Source: Nitrospinota bacterium (GTDB lineage: Bacteria; Nitrospirota; Thermodesulfovibrionia; Thermodesulfovibrionales; UBA1546). From it: a stretch of DNA of 15,050 nt. The notes beneath the pieces were generated by a model. The model had not been told where the DNA came from and did not search any database. It saw only the letters and a program-made list of their open reading frames with translations. How positions within the stretch are numbered: position 1 is the first letter of the stretch; the number at the start of each line of letters is the position of its first letter. Where the stretch lies: positions 1 through 15,050 of the forward strand of contig JAHILQ010000132.1 in assembly GCA_018896985.1 (NCBI GenBank), read 5' to 3'. This document shows, one piece after another, positions 7,662 to 13,182 of the stretch. The position numbers and the translations under genes are program-made.

Positions 7662-7870
7662 TGGATGATTTTAAGGTCTTTTATGATGATGAAGAAGATA
7701 TTCTCTATCTCGCAAAAGAGGGAGAAGAAGCAGAGGTTGTAGAACTTTCTCCTGGAGTTAACATGGAGCTCGATGGCAATGGAAATCTTATAGGTGTAGA
7801 ACTTTTTTAGGCATCGCGTATGTTTAAGGATGTGCTTAAATTAATGGAAAAGAAGCTTCAAGTTGCATAA
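7661..7870 (+). pseudogene. DUF2283 gene with one in-frame TAG
   Basis: Starting at ATG 7661 (overlapping the previous stop by one base; GGAGGAGG upstream), the product reads MDDFKVFYDDEEDILYLAKE, then VVELSPGVNMELDGNGNLIG and VELF, a clear DUF2283 protein. It stops at TAG 7808-7810 after 49 residues, but the same frame goes on with ASRMFKDVLKLMEKKLQVA to TAA at 7868-7870, which resembles the usual C-terminal helix of DUF2283 proteins (N/LASR...LKDV...). The 70-codon total matches the intact copy at 3616-3831 (71 residues). So this gene too seems broken by a single point change, although the 49-residue product might still fold. Confidence 0.7.
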
Positions 7871-8021
7871 CTACCAAGGATTTTTATCGGCAACAGAGGC
7901 GCTATCTTTATTTCCCAACTTTATCTGTCTGCAGATGAAAAAGCCACCCTATCAAAAAGCCCTCCTGCCTTTTAAGCCAATCCCAGCCCTGAACTTCCTA
8001 TTGACCATATTAAAGGATCCC
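7871..8021. other. Short non-coding gap before the three-gene operon
   Basis: No supported gene. A frame from 7863 stays open for 71 codons, but its start sits in the tail of the broken DUF2283 gene, it has no ribosome binding site, and it runs through the promoter at 8022-8050. Confidence 0.4.
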
Positions 8022-8050
8022 TTGACATTTAATATTAGTTATATTATAAT
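8022..8050 (+). promoter_or_regulatory. Perfect-consensus sigma70-type promoter of the three-gene operon
   Basis: TTGACA (8022-8027), a 17-base spacer, and TATAAT (8045-8050): both hexamers match consensus in all six positions with the optimal spacing. The expected transcription start is near 8057, giving a leader of about 33 bases to the ATG at 8090. An unregulated promoter this strong would be costly, so a repressor is likely; see the overlapping inverted repeat. Confidence 0.85.
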
Positions 8051-8067
8051 TATTATATTAATTATAA
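8044..8067. promoter_or_regulatory. Perfect 9-bp inverted repeat over the -10: candidate operator
   Basis: TTATAATTA (8044-8052) and TAATTATAA (8059-8067) are exact reverse complements around TTATAT. The repeat covers the whole -10 hexamer and the predicted start of transcription, the classic place for an autorepressor site. The sequence is all A and T, so chance is a real alternative. The winged-helix proteins encoded just downstream are the natural candidates for binding. Confidence 0.45.
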
Positions 8068-8089
8068 ATATTATATAGAGGTGACGCAA

Positions 8090-8515
8090 ATGGAATCTCA
8101 AAAAGAAAATAGTCTCAAAAAGAAAATAATTGAAGAAATGACTGTTGATTATTCTAATGCTCTTGAGAAAAATTTTGATTTGGCTAAACAATTTATCAGA
8201 ATAACTAAGGATGGGAAAGTTGATGTTCTCTCTAAGGATAAGTTAAATGGTAAGGAACAGCTTTTACTTTATCTTATTGGAAAATTATATGCTAAGGAAG
8301 CTGGATTTGCAGCCACCGATGATGTCGGAAATAATGAATTATTAAATGAACTCGGCATTCCCTCAGGCTCCTTGCTGCCATGGTTAAAAGGACTTCGAGA
8401 AGAGAACAAGATAAAGCAAATTAAAAAAGGGAAGTACACACATCATAGTATTTCTGTAAATTGGATTGAAAAAACCCTGAAACATATAGAGAAGAAGATG
8501 AAAAAGTATATTTAA
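8090..8515 (+). CDS. Small winged-helix-like protein, first gene of the three-gene operon
   Basis: I do not recognise a named family. The 141-residue protein is soluble and lysine-rich. Residues 1-50 are mostly charged and helical; residues 54-125 have the order of a winged helix: EQLLLYLIGKLYAKEAG (56-72), NNELLNELGIP (81-91), a recognition-helix-like SGSLLPWLKGLREENKIKQI (92-111), then a basic wing KKGKYTHHSIS (112-122) and a final helix. A DNA-binding role is inferred from this pattern. ATG 8090 is chosen over GTG 8081 because the GTG lies inside the ribosome binding site (AGAGGTGA, 8077-8084). The gene is far more AT-rich than the flanking conserved genes, which suggests transfer. The second gene follows after 16 bases. 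Confidence 0.8.
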   Translation: MESQKENSLKKKIIEEMTVDYSNALEKNFDLAKQFIRITKDGKVDVLSKDKLNGKEQLLLYLIGKLYAKEAGFAATDDVGNNELLNELGIPSGSLLPWLKGLREENKIKQIKKGKYTHHSISVNWIEKTLKHIEKKMKKYI

Positions 8516-8531
8516 AAAGGAGGGCATGGTG

Positions 8532-8942
8532 ATGTCTGATATAGAAATCACTGAAGTAATAAAAAAATTAAAGGAACATGAGAAGAGGATATCACAGTTG
8601 GAGAGTTTGTTCCATGTCAAACCAGAAGCTGTTAAAAAGGAAATCTCTGTTAAGGAATTTATCCTATCAAAAAGTCCTAAGGGTGATGTTCAAAAAACTC
8701 TGACTATAGGTTATTACCTTGAAAAGCATGAAGGCTTATCTTCTTTTAATAAAAGTGATTTAGAATCTGGTTTTGGAAATGCTAAAGAGATGCCTCCAGA
8801 GAACATAAATGATAAAGTGAATCAAAATATCAAGAAAGGCTTAATGATGGAAGCGAAGGGGAAAAAGGACAATTTTACAGCATGGACTTTAACTAATTCT
8901 GGAGAGAAATATGTCGAAAATGGTTTCAAAACAGAGAAATAG
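8532..8942 (+). CDS. Coiled-coil plus winged-helix-like protein, second gene of the operon
   Basis: Unnamed, 136 residues. Residues 5-27 form a short heptad pattern (ITEVIKKLKEHEKRISQLES), probably a coiled coil for dimerisation. Residues 53-131 look like a winged helix: VQKTLTIGYYLEKHEG, FNKSDLESGFGNAKEM, a helix ending NQNIKKGLMMEA, and a wing-like TAWTLTNSGEKYVENGF. The same order of conserved positions occurs in residues 37-110 of the third protein, so the two share a module. AGGAGG at 8518-8523 is 8 bases before ATG 8532 and only 2 before ATG 8526, so 8532 is preferred. The third gene starts 32 bases before this gene ends, pointing to translational coupling. Partner binding, operator binding or both are inferred possibilities. 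Confidence 0.8.
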   Translation: MSDIEITEVIKKLKEHEKRISQLESLFHVKPEAVKKEISVKEFILSKSPKGDVQKTLTIGYYLEKHEGLSSFNKSDLESGFGNAKEMPPENINDKVNQNIKKGLMMEAKGKKDNFTAWTLTNSGEKYVENGFKTEK

Positions 8943-9720
8943 CATAAGAGAACTTCTAAAACAATTTATGGAAATTGACACATCTGATTTCCCAGACTTT
9001 TATAGCTACAATACGCCACTTGAAAAGAGTCTATGGGTTCTATCGGTAGCAAAGGAGAAATTAGGAATAAAAAGGTTATCAGCTGAGGAAATAGCTTTAA
9101 TTATTAGGGATATTAAAGAAATTAGCATTGATGAGAGAGCTATTACTAATTCCTTAAATAGAGCAGGAGACAAAATCCACACATATCAAGAGGATAGAAA
9201 AGTTTATTACAAGATTATGAAACCAGGTAAAGATTATATAATTTCACAGATTAAAGAGGGCGCTATAGAAGTTTTATATTTTGAGCCAGATAAGCATTAC
9301 ACGAGCAAAAAACTTCTGTCAAAAAATATTTTAGGTAATTTAACAGGGGAATTGAGAATTGTTGATCCCTATTGTGGCGAAAGAACTTTAGATATCTTAA
9401 GTAATCTCAAAAATAGAGATATTAAGTTTCTAACTAGAGTAGAGAATTTAAGAGACAAAGAAAGGGAACGATTCTTACGTGAACTCAAAGATTTTAAATC
9501 AGAGCATACGAAAATAGAGTTTAAAAGTTATCCGCATCCAGATATTCATGATAGGTATATTATCTCATCTGATCGTTTAGTTGTTTTAGGACATAGTATT
9601 AAGGATTTGGGCACAAAAGAATCTTTTGCTATTGTTCTTAACAAAGACTCGAGCAAAAATATTGTAGAGGCTTTAATTGAAAATTTTAATAGAAGGTGGA
9701 GGCAATCAGCTATACTGTAA
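8911..9720 (+). CDS. Winged helix plus PLD-like domain protein, probable effector of the three-gene operon
   Basis: A 269-residue protein with two parts. Residues 37-110 (LEKSLWVLSVAKEKLGIKRL, AEEIALIIRDIKE, VYYKIMKPGKDYI) match the winged-helix module of the preceding gene. Residues 130-265 look like a phospholipase D-fold domain: ELRIVDPYCGERTLDIL (147-163), a strand IKFLTRV, then IHDRYIISSDRLVVLGHSIK at 212-231 and DLGTKESFAIVLN. The motif H213-D-R215 stands where HxK is usual, with D221 five residues after R215; the lysine is replaced by arginine, as in PLD-like domains whose activity is doubtful (for example the MIT C-terminal domain). It may be a nuclease, or a nucleic-acid-binding fold without catalysis. 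ATG 8911 is preferred over ATG 8920 because GGAGAG (8901-8906) is well placed for it. No terminator follows. Confidence 0.8.
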   Translation: MSKMVSKQRNSIRELLKQFMEIDTSDFPDFYSYNTPLEKSLWVLSVAKEKLGIKRLSAEEIALIIRDIKEISIDERAITNSLNRAGDKIHTYQEDRKVYYKIMKPGKDYIISQIKEGAIEVLYFEPDKHYTSKKLLSKNILGNLTGELRIVDPYCGERTLDILSNLKNRDIKFLTRVENLRDKERERFLRELKDFKSEHTKIEFKSYPHPDIHDRYIISSDRLVVLGHSIKDLGTKESFAIVLNKDSSKNIVEALIENFNRRWRQSAIL

Positions 9721-9912
9721 GGGACCACCTCATAAATTGTGTAAATTAATTTCCATTTTGGATGCCAATATTCTCGTTGCGAGTGATTCCGACTGGATAA
9801 GGCGTTTGAGGGGGAATTGTAATTTGCACCCATTTTTATTTATAGTTTAAAAAGAAACTGAATGGAATAGAAATAATAGAAATAATAGGGTCAAAATAAT
9901 AGGGTCAGCGGG
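9721..9912. other. Gap with short repeats and no supported gene
   Basis: I see no gene. It contains a tiny perfect hairpin CTCG-TTG-CGAG (about 9773-9783), and from 9861 an A-rich run of repeated AATAATAG units leading into the direct repeat at 9895. Minus-strand frames here stay open for 30-odd codons but have no ribosome binding site. Confidence 0.4.
9881..9907. repeat. Tandem copy of AATAATAGGGTCA
   Basis: AATAATAGGGTCA occurs at 9881-9893 and again at 9895-9907, one base apart, preceded by shorter AATAATAGA units at 9872-9880. The second unit is the left end of the 25-bp repeat shared with 10746-10770. Confidence 0.75.
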
Positions 9913-9919
9913 CATTTTA
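9895..9919 (+). repeat. 25-bp direct repeat, left copy (flanks hicBA)
   Basis: Begins AATAATAGGGTCAGCG, then GG, then CATTTTA. It matches 10746-10770 at 23 of 25 positions in the same orientation; only the central GG/CC differs. The copies are 826 bp apart and enclose a gene remnant and the hicBA pair. Confidence 0.8.
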
Positions 9920-10050
9920 GCAATGAACTTTACGAGATAGTTAAAACATGCCTGAAACGGCGGGATAGAAGAGAAAGCAAAGAGAAAGAGGAATCACCTG
10001 TAATAGAACAGCCAGCACAGGAAATAACAGACAAACCTCCAACAACCTAA
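9913..10050 (+). pseudogene. C-terminal remnant of an unidentified gene
   Basis: The plus frame from 9913 reads HFSNELYEIVKTCLKRRDRR, then ESKEKEESPVIEQPAQEITD and KPPTT, ending TAA at 10048-10050. The composition, a basic helix followed by an acidic and proline-rich tail, is coding-like, but there is no start codon with a ribosome binding site and the frame closes just upstream (TAG at 9886-9888). It begins inside the left direct repeat, so it is probably the end of a gene whose front was lost when the repeat region formed. I cannot name the family. Confidence 0.45.
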
Positions 10051-10068
10051 ATAAAGAAGTTACCTCTC

Positions 10069-10097
10069 TTGACATTATGTGTTTTGATGTATACTAT
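10069..10097 (+). promoter_or_regulatory. Predicted promoter of hicBA
   Basis: TTGACA (10069-10074, perfect -35), then TACTAT at 10092-10097 with 17-base spacing, or TATACT at 10090-10095 with 15-base spacing. It lies 26 bases or so before the hicB start codon. An in-frame TTG at 10069 is the -35 itself and so is not the hicB start. Confidence 0.6.
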
Positions 10098-10122
10098 TAT
10101 TAAGCTTGAGTGGAGGGAAAAA

Positions 10123-10434
10123 ATGGCAAAGGCATATCTTGAAGTAAAGCTTCCTATATCAATGAAAAAGAAAGCTGATATTTTTGTCGTATGCTGTCCG
10201 CCTCTCGATGTTTGGAGTCAGGGCAGGACAAAAGTTGAGGCGCGAAAGAACATAGAGGAAGCTATGAAACTGTTTTTGATAACCTGCATTGAAAAAGGCA
10301 CGCTTGAAGCGGTTTTAAGAGAATGCGGCTTTAAGCTTTCAAGGGCAGTTATCAATAAAATTCCCAATGACCACCGCTATGTAAACATCCCTATTCCTTT
10401 CAGCGTGCCGGCGCAAGCTTTATGCCACGCCTGA
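10123..10434 (+). CDS. hicB: HicB-like antitoxin
   Basis: A 103-residue HicB-type protein, the antitoxin that binds HicA and represses the operon. It has the RNase H-like HicB order: N-terminal strands MAKAYLEVKLPISMKKKADI and FVVCCPPLDVWSQGRTKVEA, then the family helix ARKNIEEAMKLFLITCIEKG and an alpha-beta end. LDVWSQGRTKVEARKNIEEA matches the typical HicB xxGxTxxEAxxN core. No clear added DNA-binding domain is seen at the C-terminus, so operator binding may depend on an unusual surface. ATG 10123 has GGAGGG 6-7 bases upstream. The gene overlaps hicA by 13 bases; the antitoxin-first order occurs in many HicBA loci. The locus lies between the two 25-bp repeats. Confidence 0.82.
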   Translation: MAKAYLEVKLPISMKKKADIFVVCCPPLDVWSQGRTKVEARKNIEEAMKLFLITCIEKGTLEAVLRECGFKLSRAVINKIPNDHRYVNIPIPFSVPAQALCHA

Positions 10435-10652
10435 CACCGCTTCACTGGAAAAAACTTGACTGCATTTTTACTAAAGACGGATATTCACTTCATAGGGTTG
10501 AAAGCTCACACAGGGCTTATTTTAAAAGCGGACGCAACAGGCCTCTCATTATTCCAACGTATAATTCAGTTGGTTTGGATATTATCAAGGGGCTGATGAG
10601 GTCTGCCGGAATGACTCGTGAAAGGTTCTTCAGTCTTTTGGCTGAATGCTAA
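10422..10652 (+). CDS. hicA: HicA-like mRNA interferase toxin
   Basis: A 76-residue HicA-type protein, a double-stranded-RNA-binding-fold RNase that cleaves mRNA when freed from HicB. The pattern fits: W-KK at 9-11, FTKDGYSLHRVESSHRAYFK (16-35) with the catalytic histidine at H30, LIIPTYNSVG, then LMRSAGMTRERFFSLL at the end (family: LrxIlxxaGixxxeF). The usual GSHH motif is SSHR here; the first histidine, the catalytic one, is kept. Length is normal and the frame intact. The start lies inside hicB and has only a weak ribosome binding site, which fits coupling to hicB translation and a lower toxin yield. Downstream there is only a weak 5-bp hairpin. Confidence 0.82.
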   Translation: MPRLTPLHWKKLDCIFTKDGYSLHRVESSHRAYFKSGRNRPLIIPTYNSVGLDIIKGLMRSAGMTRERFFSLLAEC

Positions 10653-10745
10653 CCTCTAATTTTTCCCCCTCTGCGTTACAAAAACGCCCTTTTCCGCCTC
10701 TTTCGAGCCTTATCCCTTAGCTTATTAAATACCCTTCTTAGCAAA

Positions 10746-10770
10746 AATAATAGGGTCAGCGCCCATTTTA
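10746..10770 (+). repeat. 25-bp direct repeat, right copy (flanks hicBA)
   Basis: Begins AATAATAGGGTCAGCG, then CC, then CATTTTA; 23 of 25 positions equal the left copy at 9895-9919. It is followed by a similar AAGTTCTTA stretch, as the left copy is by GAACTTTA, so the similarity may run further with gaps. Confidence 0.8.
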
Positions 10771-10846
10771 ATAAAGTTCTTACTTGGGGACATTTCCCAC
10801 ATTTTTAATTCTATCCCCTTCCCCTCACCGCCCAGTCCTCGATATT

Positions 10847-10871
10847 GATATGTCCACGTCATGGACATATC
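10847..10871. repeat. Perfect 10-bp inverted repeat with 5-base loop
   Basis: GATATGTCCA (10847-10856) and TGGACATATC (10862-10871) are exact reverse complements around CGTCA. No T-run follows on either strand, so it is not a standard intrinsic terminator, although it lies between two convergent genes. It could be a protein-binding site or a REP-like hairpin. Confidence 0.75.
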
Positions 10872-10914
10872 CTTAAACCATATCTAAAAAGCCACAAAAC
10901 TTGGGGATGTTATA

Positions 10915-10959
10915 TATTACCTAATTCATTACCCATTTAAATAGATATTACCTAATTCC
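10915..10959. repeat. 14-bp direct repeat ATATTACCTAATTC, two copies
   Basis: Exact copies at 10915-10928 and 10946-10959, 31 bases apart. The second copy overlaps the last codons and stop of the Fic gene. Confidence 0.7.
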
Positions 10960-12003
10960 TTTTATCTTTCTCTGCCACTGTGCATTCTGTCCCCGTCCGA
11001 GGCACACAACCTGTCCGGATTCCCGCAGCTTTTTCAAAACCTGCCGAATCATGTCTATGCTCACACTTGGGCATTCCGTTTGGATATCGGCAATGCGAAA
11101 CGGGCCAAGAGTTTTTTCAATCGCCGCTGTTATCATCTCGGTCTTTGCACCTTTCGGCGACCTCAATTGTCCAACCCGCTCCTCAAATTCGCGGTAAGCG
11201 GTCTTGAGCGTGAAGAGGACGTAGTTTATGTATGGCCATGGGTCTTGCTTGCCTTCATGCCAGTGCCACGAGCTTTGCTCCAATGTTTCATAGTAGCGGT
11301 CTTTACTCTGTTCAATGATCCGTTCGATGCTGATGTAACGGCCTGCATCATAGCCGAGATGATAGCACTGAAGCAGAAGAAGCAGCCTTGAAACCCTGCC
11401 GTTTCCATCACGGAAGGGATGAATGTAGAGGAAATCGAGGTTGAAAGCTGCCAGAGCTATCAGGGGATGCACCCATCGTTCACGAATACAGTCATTCCAC
11501 AGGTCAATCAGTTCTGCCATATATGCAGGGGTCTTTGAAGGGGAGACAGTCTTGAAGCGAACACGAAATGTCCCATCAGGGTTCTTCTCAATGATGTCGC
11601 TGTCCTTCTCCTTGTATTTTCCGGCATCCCAGATATCGCCCTTCGCCAGTTTATGCAACCACAGGATAGTGTCTTCTGAAACCGGCAGTTTTGCGGTCTG
11701 TTCATGAATGAGCTTGAGGGCGTTACGATATCCCCTTACTTCTTCTTCATCGCGGTCACGCAGGTGTGATTTGCCGAGCACAATAGTGCGAATACGTTTC
11801 TGATCAACGGTTACACCTTCGATGCGGTTAGATGAGACAGCGCTCTCTATCAGCGCGTGCTCCCTCAGAACTTTAAGCCTCTGTGGGGCCTGCTTGGTAA
11901 AGAATTCCTGTTTTCCCCGCGCTTCGCCGAGGTCGGCCAGATACCATGATACAATGGCTGGGATGTTTTCAGGCCTTTTTGAAAATTGCCGGAGTGTCAT
12001 CAT
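10948..12003 (-). CDS. Fic-domain protein with N-terminal inhibitory helix and C-terminal winged helix
   Basis: A 351-residue Fic protein; the family transfers AMP (or another phosphate-linked group) from nucleotides to target proteins. The active-site motif HPFRDGNGR (195-203) is complete: catalytic H195, and the GNGR anion hole. The inhibitory motif (S/T)xxxE(G/N) is present as SNRIEG (58-63) ahead of the Fic core, which places it among class II, self-inhibited enzymes. Residues 285-350 look like a winged helix (AAIEKTLGPFRIADIQTECP, SIDMIRQVLKKLRESGQVVC). The whole matches the common bacterial DUF4172-less Fic/DOC-HTH type. Either of two adjacent ATGs (12003 or 12000) may be used; no strong ribosome binding site is seen. 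The gene is visibly more GC-rich than its neighbours, suggesting separate acquisition. No partner antitoxin gene lies next to it. Confidence 0.92.
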   Translation of the reverse strand: MMTLRQFSKRPENIPAIVSWYLADLGEARGKQEFFTKQAPQRLKVLREHALIESAVSSNRIEGVTVDQKRIRTIVLGKSHLRDRDEEEVRGYRNALKLIHEQTAKLPVSEDTILWLHKLAKGDIWDAGKYKEKDSDIIEKNPDGTFRVRFKTVSPSKTPAYMAELIDLWNDCIRERWVHPLIALAAFNLDFLYIHPFRDGNGRVSRLLLLLQCYHLGYDAGRYISIERIIEQSKDRYYETLEQSSWHWHEGKQDPWPYINYVLFTLKTAYREFEERVGQLRSPKGAKTEMITAAIEKTLGPFRIADIQTECPSVSIDMIRQVLKKLRESGQVVCLGRGQNAQWQRKIKGIR

Positions 12004-12189
12004 ATGCTTATATCCGTAATAAGGTATCCCTTTCTGTTTAATACTTTTTCTCCTTATTCCAAGAATACCTAAATACTAATCCTTTCCCGCCATTATTTTC
12101 AATATCTTACTTTACATAAGAAACATTGGGAGAATTTTTAGATGGAGGCTGTAACCAAGGCTGAAAAATATGACAAGGATAATATTGAT

Positions 12190-12535
12190 TGGTGGAGGCG
12201 GCGGGAATTGAACCCGCGTCCGAAAGCACTACTCTCAGGTTTCTACATGTTTGTTCTGCCTACTTAATCTCGGATGATGAACCGCCGGCAAACGGGCTAT
12301 TTTATCACCCCATCTCCTTTTATCTCGCCTCAGGTTCAGGAGAAAGACCTGAGACCAGCCTGCTGCCTTCGCTGCATCCAAAACACAGGCAATCTCGGAG
12401 CAGCGTGCCGCTTTAATTAAGCAGCAAGTGCCAGTTCGTTGTTGGCTTTTGTGTTTTTTTCCACCTTTTTACGTGGTGATGGAGCCACGACATGCCGCCT
12501 AAGCCTCGTAACCCCCGTCGAGCCCTTTCGCCCCC
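12190..12535 (-). ncRNA. ssrA: Transfer-messenger RNA (tmRNA)
   Basis: The RNA rescues stalled ribosomes by acting first as alanyl-tRNA and then as mRNA. The 5' end GGGGGCGAAAGGGCTCGACG (from 12535) and the 3' end GGTTCAATTCCCGC, CGCCTCC, ACCA (to 12190) pair as a 7-bp acceptor stem with one G-U pair, the usual tmRNA arrangement with an encoded CCA. The tag frame, GCC AAC AAC GAA CTG GCA CTT GCT GCT TAA (12446-12417), gives ANNELALAA, to which the alanine carried by tmRNA is added; TAATTAA makes a double stop. Length is about 346 nt, normal for one-piece tmRNA. A TAAAAT box at 12556-12561 (minus strand) may be its -10, implying a short 5' leader removed by RNase P. smpB lies upstream on the same strand. 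Confidence 0.96.
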
Positions 12536-12630
12536 GAGGACAAACTCTATGTTTTATTTTAGCATATCTGTCATCACAAAGGTTGGATATATGATGCACG
12601 ATACAAGATTTTGCAAAACCTGCATCTTGC

Positions 12631-13074
12631 TTACCTGCTTTTCATCGCCCTTTCTATCTCTCTGTCAGCTTCTTTTTTCTTGATAGCATCCCTTTTTTCA
12701 TACTGCCTCTTGCCTTTTGCAAGCCCTATCTCAACCTTTGCAAGAGAGCCTTTGAAATATATCTTTAAAGGGATAAGCGAGTAACTTTTTTGCGCCACCT
12801 GCCCTCTTAATCTCTCTATCTCTTTTTTGTGCAGGAGCAGTTTCCTCGTTCTTAGCGGTTCATGATTTGTGATGTTGCCGTGGCTGTAAGGGCTGATGTG
12901 ACAATTAATAAGAAAGAACTCGCTATCCTTTGCAAGAACATAGCTGTCTTTCAGATTCCCCTTCCCTTCTCTTAGGGATTTTACCTCTGTCCCCAAAAGG
13001 GCAATGCCGGCCTCTGTTTTTTCCTCTATGTGATAATCGTGGTATGCCTTCCTGTTCTGACAGACTATGTTCAT
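12631..13074 (-). CDS. smpB: SsrA-binding protein SmpB
   Basis: SmpB binds the tRNA-like part of tmRNA and places it in the empty decoding site of stalled ribosomes. The 147-residue product has the full family pattern: NRKAYHDYHIEEKTEAGIAL (7-26), LLGTEVKSLREGKGNLKDSY, HISPYSHGNITNHEP, RTRKLLLHKKEIERLRGQV, SLIPLKIYFKGSLAKVEIGL and the basic tail GKRQYEKRDAIKKKEADREI that folds on the ribosome. The start MNIVCQNRKAYHDY fits the family; a ribosome binding site is not obvious (AGAGGG is about 16 bases away). ssrA begins 95 bases after the stop on the same strand, a common pairing that supports both calls. Confidence 0.97.
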   Translation of the reverse strand: MNIVCQNRKAYHDYHIEEKTEAGIALLGTEVKSLREGKGNLKDSYVLAKDSEFFLINCHISPYSHGNITNHEPLRTRKLLLHKKEIERLRGQVAQKSYSLIPLKIYFKGSLAKVEIGLAKGKRQYEKRDAIKKKEADREIERAMKSR

Positions 13075-13182
13075 TGATTATGATAACATGTCCCTCTTCC
13101 GCATTTCCTTTCTTTAAAATCCGAAGCGTCCAATTTAATTTTCATTCTCTTATGCTCTATTGTTGTCCCTACTGTAATTATT

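Larger units (their letters stand above)
10653..10947. other. Convergent gap between hicA and the Fic gene: repeats only
   Basis: No gene is seen. In order: a weak hairpin GCGTT-ACAAA-AACGC (10673-10687); the right 25-bp repeat (10746-10770); a TTGGGGACATTTCCCACATT motif (from about 10784) of the kind common in genomes with REP-type elements; a perfect 10-bp inverted repeat (10847-10871); and the first of two 14-bp direct repeats (10915-10928). Confidence 0.5.

Noticed and set aside
7641..9703. GGTGGAGG matches (7643-7655 region and 9695-9703) to the tmRNA 3' end, as possible att sites
   Set aside because: Only 8-9 bases match, both lie inside coding frames or ribosome binding sites, and no integrase is present.
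9546..9833. Minus-strand 95-codon ORF over the 3' end of the third operon gene
   Set aside because: It is mostly the shadow of the PLD-like gene, has no ribosome binding site and no family likeness.
9861..9907. CRISPR-like reading of the AATAATAG units
   Set aside because: Units are 8-13 bases with almost no spacers; a CRISPR array would need longer repeats and regular unique spacers.
10673..10687. GCGTT-ACAAA-AACGC hairpin after hicA
   Set aside because: Stem is only 5 bp and is followed by CCTTTTCC, not a proper T-run; not called as a terminator.
12142..12267. Plus-strand ORF starting MEAVTKAEKYDKDN with GGGAG upstream
   Set aside because: It runs antisense into the 3' end of ssrA; two thirds of it is the tmRNA gene read backwards, and no family matches.
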